The position numbers were made by a program, and so were the translations under genes. Below, piece by piece: positions 56,401-64,000 of a DNA stretch of 64,000 nucleotides. Location of the stretch: the NCBI GenBank assembly GCA_032718475.1, contig JAUCBJ010001576.1, positions 1-64,000 of the forward strand, read 5' to 3'. Positions within the stretch are counted from its first letter, which is position 1. Every line of letters begins with the position of its first letter. Under the pieces are notes generated by a model, which was not told the DNA's origin, did not search any database, and saw nothing but the letters and a program-made list of their open reading frames with translations. This DNA comes from Nemertoderma westbladi (Eukaryota; Xenacoelomorpha; Nemertodermatida; Nemertodermatidae).

Positions 56401-59178
56401 TACCAGAGCCCTCCACGCAATACCAGAGCCCTCCACGCAATACCAGAGCCCTCCACGCAATACCAGAGCCCTCCACGCAATACCAGAGCCCTCCACGCAA
56501 TACCAGAGCCCTCCACGCAATACCAGAGCCCTCCACGCAATACCAGAGCCCTCCACGCAATACCAGAGCCCTCCACGCAATACCAGAGCCCTCCACGCAA
56601 TACCAGAGCCCTCCACGCAATACCAGAGCCCTCCACGCAATACCAGAGCCCTCCACGCAATACCAGAGCCCTCCACGCAATACCAGAGCCCTCCACGCAA
56701 TACCAGAGCCCTCCACGCAATACCAGAGCCCTCCACGCAATACCAGAGCCCTCCACGCAATACCAGAGCCCTCCACGCAATACCAGAGCCCTCCACGCAA
56801 TACCAGAGCCCTCCACGCAATACCAGAGCCCTCCACGCAATACCAGAGCCCTCCACGCAATACCAGAGCCCTCCACGCAATACCAGAGCCCTCCACGCAA
56901 TACCAGAGCCCTCCACGCAATACCAGAGCCCTCCACGCAATACCAGAGCCCTCCACGCAATACCAGAGCCCTCCACGCAATACCAGAGCCCTCCACGCAA
57001 TACCAGAGCCCTCCACGCAATACCAGAGCCCTCCACGCAATACCAGAGCCCTCCACGCAATACCAGAGCCCTCCACGCAATACCAGAGCCCTCCACGCAA
57101 TACCAGAGCCCTCCACGCAATACCAGAGCCCTCCACGCAATACCAGAGCCCTCCACGCAATACCAGAGCCCTCCACGCAATACCAGAGCCCTCCACGCAA
57201 TACCAGAGCCCTCCACGCAATACCAGAGCCCTCCACGCAATACCAGAGCCCTCCACGCAATACCAGAGCCCTCCACGCAATACCAGAGCCCTCCACGCAA
57301 TACCAGAGCCCTCCACGCAATACCAGAGCCCTCCACGCAATACCAGAGCCCTCCACGCAATACCAGAGCCCTCCACGCAATACCAGAGCCCTCCACGCAA
57401 TACCAGAGCCCTCCACGCAATACCAGAGCCCTCCACGCAATACCAGAGCCCTCCACGCAATACCAGAGCCCTCCACGCAATACCAGAGCCCTCCACGCAA
57501 TACCAGAGCCCTCCACGCAATACCAGAGCCCTCCACGCAATACCAGAGCCCTCCACGCAATACCAGAGCCCTCCACGCAATACCAGAGCCCTCCACGCAA
57601 TACCAGAGCCCTCCACGCAATACCAGAGCCCTCCACGCAATACCAGAGCCCTCCACGCAATACCAGAGCCCTCCACGCAATACCAGAGCCCTCCACGCAA
57701 TACCAGAGCCCTCCACGCAATACCAGAGCCCTCCACGCAATACCAGAGCCCTCCACGCAATACCAGAGCCCTCCACGCAATACCAGAGCCCTCCACGCAA
57801 TACCAGAGCCCTCCACGCAATACCAGAGCCCTCCACGCAATACCAGAGCCCTCCACGCAATACCAGAGCCCTCCACGCAATACCAGAGCCCTCCACGCAA
57901 TACCAGAGCCCTCCACGCAATACCAGAGCCCTCCACGCAATACCAGAGCCCTCCACGCAATACCAGAGCCCTCCACGCAATACCAGAGCCCTCCACGCAA
58001 TACCAGAGCCCTCCACGCAATACCAGAGCCCTCCACGCAATACCAGAGCCCTCCACGCAATACCAGAGCCCTCCACGCAATACCAGAGCCCTCCACGCAA
58101 TACCAGAGCCCTCCACGCAATACCAGAGCCCTCCACGCAATACCAGAGCCCTCCACGCAATACCAGAGCCCTCCACGCAATACCAGAGCCCTCCACGCAA
58201 TACCAGAGCCCTCCACGCAATACCAGAGCCCTCCACGCAATACCAGAGCCCTCCACGCAATACCAGAGCCCTCCACGCAATACCAGAGCCCTCCACGCAA
58301 TACCAGAGCCCTCCACGCAATACCAGAGCCCTCCACGCAATACCAGAGCCCTCCACGCAATACCAGAGCCCTCCACGCAATACCAGAGCCCTCCACGCAA
58401 TACCAGAGCCCTCCACGCAATACCAGATCCCTCCACGCAATACCAGAGCCCTCCACGCAATACCAGAGCCCTCCACGCAATACCAGATCCCTCCACGCAA
58501 TACCAGAGCCCTCCACGCAATACCAGAGCCCTCCACGCAATACCAGAGCCCTCCACGCAATACCAGATCCCTCCACGCAATACCAGAGCCCTCCACGCAA
58601 TACCAGAGCCCTCCACGCAATACCAGAGCCCTCCACGCAATACCAGAGCCCTCCACGCAATACCAGATCCCTCCACGCAATACCAGAGCCCTCCACGCAA
58701 TACCAGAGCCCTCCACGCAATACCAGAGCCCTCCACGCAATACCAGAGCCCTCTACGCAATACCAGAGCCTTCCACGCAATACCAGAGCCCTCCACGCAA
58801 TACCAGAGCCCTCCACGCAATACCAGAGCCCTCCACGCAGTACCAGAGCCCTCCACGCAATACCAGAGCCCTCCACGCAATACCAGAGCCCTCCACGCAA
58901 TACCAGAGCCCTCTACGCAATACCAGAGCCTTCCACGCAATACCAGAGCCCTCCACGCAATACCAGAGCCCTCCACGCAATACCAGAGCCCTCCACGCAA
59001 TACCAGAGCCCTCTACGCAATAACGGAGTCCTCCACGCAATACTAGAGCCCTCCACGCAATACCAGAGTCCTCCACGCAATACCAGATCCCTCCACGCAA
59101 TAGCAGAGCCCTCCACGCAATACCAGAGCCCTCCACGCAATAGCAGAGCCCTCCACGCAATACCAGATCCCTCCATGC
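50497..59178. repeat. 20-bp satellite array (~434 monomers)
   Basis: Head-to-tail 20-bp monomers, consensus TACCAGAGCCCTCCACGCAA. The core from about 55690 to 58420 is nearly uniform and the flanks are rich in variants. Higher-order units appear: a CTCTACGCAA + CCTTCC pair recurs at about 52371, 52471, 52631, 52791, 52891 and 53011, and again at 58751 and 58911 (steps of 100-160 bp). A TAACGGAGTC + TACTAGAGCC block recurs near 53101, 54221, 54501, 54741, 55201 and 59021. Three monomers make 60 bp, so the stop-free frames cycle through all phases. They are not genes. Confidence 0.98.
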
Positions 59179-59263
59179 CGAGTTCTGAGTTATTCCGCAG
59201 TAGTTCTATAGTTGGTGGTCATCTTGACTGTACCGGTATCATACCGTAGACTAGACAAGACAT

Positions 59264-59742
59264 TAGTGATGCAACGGGATCCCGATCCCGATCCCGAAAA
59301 TCGGGATCCCTATGGAAAATCCCGATCCCGCCCCGATACTGAGGGAAAAATATCGGTATTTTTCGGGATTTGCTATATCTGAAATTATATGCCCTGCAGC
59401 TTAAAATTTGTAAAATTTTATAAAAATTTGATTTTTGCCAATAACAAAAACAAAAATTTTGGAGGAAATACGTAAGAGGGAAATAAACCTCGCCTGTGAA
59501 CCATTTGAAAAAAGTCAGTGGATATTATTACATATCTAGTCATTTTATATTTACATGAGATTTCTCTAAAGTATTTTTTACTCATATAATGAGGGCAGGG
59601 AAGAAAGCTATTTAAAATTTTGGATGAGTATATATGGCCGCAATAAAATTAAAAATCCCGATCCCGAAAAACGGGATCCCGACAGTTACAATCCCCATCT
59701 CGAATCCTGAAAATTGTGGATCCCGATCCCGTTGCAACACTA
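59264..59742. mobile_element. MITE-like element with GGGATCCCGATCCCG ends
   Basis: 479 bp whose ends are inverted: TAGTGATGCAACGGGATC on the left, and TAGTGTTGCAACGGGATC when the right end is reverse-complemented. Both ends continue into runs of GGATCCCGATCCCG. The inside is AT-rich and non-coding. The terminal motif resembles hAT-type ends, but I see no matching 8-bp target duplication (CAAGACAT against CGATAAAT), so the class is open. Confidence 0.6.
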
Positions 59743-59934
59743 CGATAAATACATCCAGACCCAACCCATAATTGTTATTCCAGTTCTTACATTGATAATG
59801 GACTTCAGTTGTGCCCGAAATATATTTATATTTACGTAATAAAATCGGAACTCATAATAATAACTTAATAATAATAAATGAATTAATAGTTGCTATAAAA
59901 TGTCAATTACACCAATACCAACACGCTCACTTAC

Positions 59935-60333
59935 CAGCGCTGATATGACGTTTCCGAGAGCGGAAAGCGACAAATTAATCTTGGTGGCCTCCTTGAGTCG
60001 GTCGCCGGTGGATCCGGTTTTAGATTGGCGTTCCGATCCCGCCAAGTCGACGAGGTTTAGTTTCCCGACCCGGATATGGTTCTCCCCATCCATGCCGGTA
60101 TCCGAGCACTCCACGGTTATAATGAATATGGCGTGGGACCGGGAACTGTGCTCGTTCATGTTGGTGGCACCCACCGATCTGTTCTTAGTACCCACTGTCA
60201 TCACGTGCTCGATTTCCTTAACACTCTTGGTAACGAAGCTGAGGAGGTCCTTCACATATATTCCGGTGTCTGGCCGTTCTTTCAGCTCGAGGCGTTTACT
60301 CTGGTCCTTCGCAAGGAGATCGCGAATGTCTTC
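59935..60333 (-). CDS. KIF3B: KIF3B exon, central motor domain
   Basis: 399 bp, 133 codons, phase 0 at both ends. Codes [20 protein letters not shown], then [15 protein letters not shown], switch I ([11 protein letters not shown]) and switch II (LVDLAGSER), ending [16 protein letters not shown]. The acceptor is TCCTTAG and the donor a consensus GTAAGT at 59934-59929. This is the first KIF3B exon in the window. The ATP-binding P-loop exon must lie beyond it. Confidence 0.95.
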
Positions 60334-61351
60334 CTAAGGAATAAATAATAATGAAATAATCAAGTAAGGCGTCGAAAGGACTAATAACAATCACAATTAA
60401 TACATGGTGAACCTGGCTTAACATCCTTTTTTACAATAAGATACATCCCAGTCGGGGTAAATATAACTTTGAACCTGGCTTAACATCTTGCTTTACATAC
60501 TATAAAGATTACGGCAAGAAGTAACATTAATTACTTTCAATTTTGGTAGAATGCAGTGATACTTATTGCCAGTACCGGTCCACTCTGTATTTAGTACCAA
60601 TGCTTTATTGGTTGGCCGTAAACTCCTTAACATTTATACTGTAGCCCTCTAGGTATAATTACTGTTCATTACGTATGTATTGCCATGACCCTTATTGGGA
60701 TAAAGGCAAATTTGAATAATAATAATAATAATAATAAGTCATTGCTATGATTTATATTACTACTGGTCTGGTACCGGTAGTACCTGTATTATGACATTCA
60801 TTATTGGTTTAAAAGTTATAGTTCATATCCGTACCTGTGGTATTTTCGTATTGCAAAAATAAGACTATAAGTATGAAATACCCTATGTTATTGAGATATT
60901 GTTTATTGTTTTGGTTAGACGAATTGACAAACTACCAAACAAATTGACATGAAAGTAGGTGGCGGATGCCAATAGCAATAATTGAGCCTATATGTGTCTA
61001 TTATAGTTGTATCTGTATCAATTAAATTATTAAAAGATTTTTTAAAAAGCACCGTCGGTGCCGTAACATCTAACTGACAACTGAGTTTTAACAATTATTA
61101 TGTTAAAATAAACAGTAATAGTACTGTCTGACTCCTGACTGTACTGCAGTAAATCTACATTTTTATAGGTAAGTTAAGTTAGCCACACGTCTACAGGTCT
61201 ATAGCAGTATAGAGCCTAAATTGAAATAATTTTCAATATTTTATTTTACGGGTCAAACTGTCAAAAAAAACCAATTGTTATACTGTTATAGGCCTACCGG
61301 TACTGGACAATACTCTGTTAGTCTTTTATGCTAAAAATAAATTACTAAAAT
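60334..61351. other. Region between KIF3B exon and VPS41 start
   Basis: About 1 kb of AT-rich DNA without coding frames. It must hold the VPS41 promoter and 5' UTR and at the same time be KIF3B intron sequence, if the KIF3B 5' exons lie further right. Contains an (AAT)n microsatellite at about 60714-60736 and several ACCGGTA motifs. No TATA box stands out. Confidence 0.5.
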
Positions 61352-63946
61352 ATGGAAGAAGTTAAATGTCAATCTCCTAATGAATCTGATAACGTCGAAG
61401 ACGACGTTAATGAAGATGAGTTGGATAGCGAAGGGAACGAGGACAGCGAGTATAGCGAGGAATCGGATGACGATGAACCGGTCCACAAATACGAGCGAAT
61501 CGGAAACAACCTCGCCAACCTCCTCTCCAAAGACGCGGCGAGCTGCATGGCGGTCACCGACAAGTTCATCGCTATCGGGACCCACTGGGGGATGGTCCAC
61601 GTCATAGATCACCTAGGCAACAACATAAAGGAGTTCTCGGTGCACACGACCACGGTGAACCAGATCAGCGTCGACTCCCGCGGGGAATACATCGGAAGTT
61701 GCTCGGACGACGGACGCGTCTGTTTAACCGGACTTTACGACGCTGAGAACAACCAAACGATGAACCTCGACTGCCCGGTGAAAGCGATCGCGTTGGATCC
61801 GCGGTTTGCGAGACCGCACAGCGGGAACGCGTTCGTCACCGGGACCGGAGACAAACTCGTCTGGTACGAGAAGTCCTCGTGGTTGGGACGCAGTAAGTCC
61901 TCCGTCCTCCACTCCGGCGAGGGGCCCATACGACTCATTAAGTGGCGATCCTGCTTCCTCTCTTGGGCGAACGACTTGGGCGTCAACGTCTACGACTGTC
62001 AGTTCAAACAGCGATTCTCCTACATAGCCAAGGACGACCCGAGTCTGCGACCCGAGTTGCACCGCTGCAACATCTACTGGAAGGACGACACGACCTTCCT
62101 TATCGGCTGGGCCGACGTCCTCAAGATCTGCGTGGTTCGGGACAGATCGACGAGCTCCCGGGATCCCGATCTGCCCTCCCGATGCGTCGAGATCATCGCG
62201 GTTCTCCGAACCGAGTGGTCCATATGCGGCCTGGCCTCCAAGGACGACCTGGTCGTGGCCTTGGCCTACCTCAGTGAGGGGCCGCGTCTCGCCGACGAGA
62301 TGGACGGCGCACGTCGGCCGCAACTCCACGTAATAAAACCTTTAATAAACGATTACGACGACGTGAACAGCGACGCGCTCACCGTGAACTCCTTCCATCT
62401 GTATCGCAGCAACGAGTACCATCTGGACTGTCTACTAGAGGAGTCCGTCTACTTCATACTGAGCCCCCAAGACCTGATCATAGCGCGACCCCGGGACCAT
62501 GACGACCACATCCAGTGGCTGGTGGAGCGCGGCCGCTTCATCGAGGCGCTTAAATCGGCGTCTGAAAGCCCGTCGGACCTCCGGAACTACAGCGTCGCGT
62601 CCATCGGGGAGGCCTACATGAAGCACCTCATAGAGGAAGGTGAGTTCGAGGAGGCGGCGAGACAGTCCCAGACGGTTCTCGGACGCTCCAAACAGCTGTG
62701 GGAGGAACAAGTATACAAGTTCGCGAAGCTCAAACAACTCCGGGTTATCAGCTCGTACCTCCCGACCCGCGAGCCGCGACTCAACCAGACCGTCTACGAA
62801 CTCATCCTCAACGAGTTCCTCCAATCCAACGTGGATCGCTTCGCCGAGATCGTCAACGACTGGCCCAGCGATATCTACGACATCCACACGGTGATCAACG
62901 CGGTGCTGGACCGTCTGATCTCCCGACCCGGCGACCCCGTTCTCCTAGAGAGCCTCGCTAGACTCCACTCCTACGACCGTCGCTACGATCGGGCGCTCAG
63001 CATCTACCTCGACCTCTCCCACCCCAACACCTTCCAACTCATCGACAAACACAACCTCGCGCACTGCATCAACGACAAGGTCGTCGCGCTCATCGAGTTG
63101 GACGCGAGTAAAGCGATCCCCTTGCTGTTGGACAACCTGCAACACGTTCCCATAGAGACAGTGGTGGACCAACTGGAAGACTTTCCCCGCTACCTGCACA
63201 CCTACCTGGACAGTCTCTACAAGAAGGACCGCGCTATCAGCAAGGGCTTCCACTCGCGACAAGTCCAACTCTACGCGGATTACGAGCCCCACAAACTGAT
63301 GGACTTCCTCAAGGATTCCGATTATTATCCGCTGCCCAAAGCCGTGAAGGTCTGCAGAGACCGAGGCTTCACTGCGGAAGTCGTCTACCTGCTGGGGCGG
63401 ATGGGGAACTGGAAGGAAGCCTTGAGACTAATCATAGAGGACCTCAAAGACGTGAGGAAAGCCATCGAGTTCGCTAAGGACATCCAGGATAACGAACTGT
63501 GGAGGGATCTCATCGAGTATTCGATGGATAAGCCGGAGTTTATCCGGGGGTTGTTGCAGCACTCGGGGACGCACATCAACCCCCTCCAGGTGGTCCAACA
63601 GATCCCCCGGGATCTACACGTCCCGGACCTTCAGGTCTCCCTCGTTAAGATCCTCCACGATTACAACCTGCAGGTCTCCTTGCGGGAGGGCTGCAGTCGC
63701 ATCCTCGTCTCCGATTGCTTCTCGTTGTTCGACCGACTCTACCGGGGCGTTAAACGCGGCCAGTCCGTCTCGTCCCACTGTCCCGTGTGCCGGAACCCCG
63801 TGCTGAGTTGCAGCACGGACGCGGCACTCTTCCAGTGTCTGCACACCTACCACGGCGAGTGCACGCCGGTGGGACCCCACGGTATATTCTGTAACGTCTG
63901 CAGCACAAAGCAACAGAAGGACAGATCTAGAACATTGTCTCGATAG
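61352..63946 (+). CDS. VPS41: VPS41, HOPS complex subunit, single exon
   Basis: 864 aa, close to human VPS41 (854 aa), complete from ATG (AAATATGG, good context) to TAG. VPS41 is the HOPS subunit that recruits the tether to late endosomes and AP-3 vesicles for fusion with lysosomes. Architecture: acidic N-terminus (residues 1-45), WD40-like propeller (about 48-340; IGTHWGMVHVIDHLG and GEYIGSCSDDGRV are typical), alpha-solenoid with the clathrin heavy-chain repeat (about 560-700), and a C-terminal RING-H2 with C810, C813, C820, C829, H831, H834, C837, C847 and C850. The coding region is GC-rich against AT-rich flanks and has no intron, whereas the neighbouring gene is split by at least six. 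Retroposition or intron loss is possible. The end of the 3' UTR is outside the window. Confidence 0.95.
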   Translation: MEEVKCQSPNESDNVEDDVNEDELDSEGNEDSEYSEESDDDEPVHKYERIGNNLANLLSKDAASCMAVTDKFIAIGTHWGMVHVIDHLGNNIKEFSVHTTTVNQISVDSRGEYIGSCSDDGRVCLTGLYDAENNQTMNLDCPVKAIALDPRFARPHSGNAFVTGTGDKLVWYEKSSWLGRSKSSVLHSGEGPIRLIKWRSCFLSWANDLGVNVYDCQFKQRFSYIAKDDPSLRPELHRCNIYWKDDTTFLIGWADVLKICVVRDRSTSSRDPDLPSRCVEIIAVLRTEWSICGLASKDDLVVALAYLSEGPRLADEMDGARRPQLHVIKPLINDYDDVNSDALTVNSFHLYRSNEYHLDCLLEESVYFILSPQDLIIARPRDHDDHIQWLVERGRFIEALKSASESPSDLRNYSVASIGEAYMKHLIEEGEFEEAARQSQTVLGRSKQLWEEQVYKFAKLKQLRVISSYLPTREPRLNQTVYELILNEFLQSNVDRFAEIVNDWPSDIYDIHTVINAVLDRLISRPGDPVLLESLARLHSYDRRYDRALSIYLDLSHPNTFQLIDKHNLAHCINDKVVALIELDASKAIPLLLDNLQHVPIETVVDQLEDFPRYLHTYLDSLYKKDRAISKGFHSRQVQLYADYEPHKLMDFLKDSDYYPLPKAVKVCRDRGFTAEVVYLLGRMGNWKEALRLIIEDLKDVRKAIEFAKDIQDNELWRDLIEYSMDKPEFIRGLLQHSGTHINPLQVVQQIPRDLHVPDLQVSLVKILHDYNLQVSLREGCSRILVSDCFSLFDRLYRGVKRGQSVSSHCPVCRNPVLSCSTDAALFQCLHTYHGECTPVGPHGIFCNVCSTKQQKDRSRTLSR

Positions 63947-64000
63947 ATCCTGTCTTATATAACCTAATTAAATTCCTAACTGGTGCCTTAGAGTAATTTA

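Larger units (their letters stand above)
23073..60333 (-). other. KIF3B: KIF3B (kinesin-II motor subunit) gene, 5' end outside the window
   Basis: Seven exons on the minus strand: 60333-59935, 41997-41849, 41708-41485, 41375-41176, 24738-24514, 23904-23668, 23475-23143. All introns are GT-AG and all phases match, giving 588 codons plus stop. The product is the KIF3B subunit of heterotrimeric kinesin-II, which pairs with KIF3A and KAP3 for plus-end transport and intraflagellar transport. It runs from the middle of the motor domain (switch I and II present) through the neck, a charged linker, coiled coil and tail. KIF3B fits better than KIF3A because of [26 protein letters not shown] and the C-terminal [16 protein letters not shown]. 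About 155 N-terminal residues, including the P-loop, are missing; no frame for them lies between 60334 and 61351. Introns are 17937, 140, 109, 16437, 609 and 192 bp, and the two giants are filled with satellite DNA. Confidence 0.92.

Noticed and set aside
52033-59176. Many minus-strand frames reading CVEGSGIAWRALVLRGGLWY repeats
   Set aside because: Phase-cycling translation of the 20-bp satellite; the frames start and stop at variant monomers only.
42143-59178. CRISPR-like array (regular short repeats)
   Set aside because: Monomers abut without unique spacers and the context is an animal intron. This is satellite DNA.
61369-63913. Several 60-200 codon frames antisense to or overlapping VPS41
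   Set aside because: GC-rich coding sequence depletes stop codons in other frames; none has a recognisable domain.

Overview
This is a 64 kb piece of an animal nuclear genome, probably an invertebrate. The evidence is a spliceosomal gene for a kinesin-II motor, a VPS41 gene, NAT8/camello-type acetyltransferases, LINE remnants and a BEL/Pao LTR retrotransposon, a group essentially confined to animals. The species cannot be named from the sequence. Most very long open frames between 24.7 and 59.2 kb are satellite DNA whose monomers lack stop codons. They are not genes.

Layout. 1-241: flank with no gene. 242-15815: a complete, young BEL/Pao element on the minus strand, with a 5-bp target duplication, two nearly identical 1.16-1.17 kb LTRs, an intact 2711-aa Gag-Pol and a broken third ORF carrying Cys/His clusters. 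15883-22260: two NAT8-like genes in the same orientation, almost identical in their centres, separated by decayed LINE pieces in both orientations and a possible retropepsin remnant. 23073-60333: the 3' four-fifths of a KIF3B gene on the minus strand, seven exons resolved to the base with matching phases. 61352-63946: a complete intronless VPS41 gene on the plus strand.

The most unusual part is the KIF3B gene. Four of its introns are 109-609 bp, but two are about 16.4 and 17.9 kb and are filled with satellite DNA. The 17.9 kb intron (41998-59934) is about 95% satellite: a 24-bp array (about 348 monomers) joined directly to a 20-bp array (about 434 monomers). The 16.4 kb intron (24739-41175) holds a 51-bp satellite (about 147 + 68 monomers). 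That satellite is split by a 5.2 kb foldback-like element whose ends are inverted arrays of a 53-bp repeat, flanked by a 9-bp (8-12) target duplication taken from the satellite monomer. The exons of this gene predict about 588 C-terminal residues, from the middle of the motor domain to the stop codon. The first ~155 residues are not in the window. If they lie further right, VPS41 is nested antisense inside a KIF3B intron.

Functionally the host genes are unrelated housekeeping genes: KIF3B in intraflagellar/plus-end microtubule transport, VPS41 in HOPS-dependent late endosome/lysosome fusion, and NAT8-like membrane acetyltransferases. What links them here is heavy invasion by mobile and tandem DNA.
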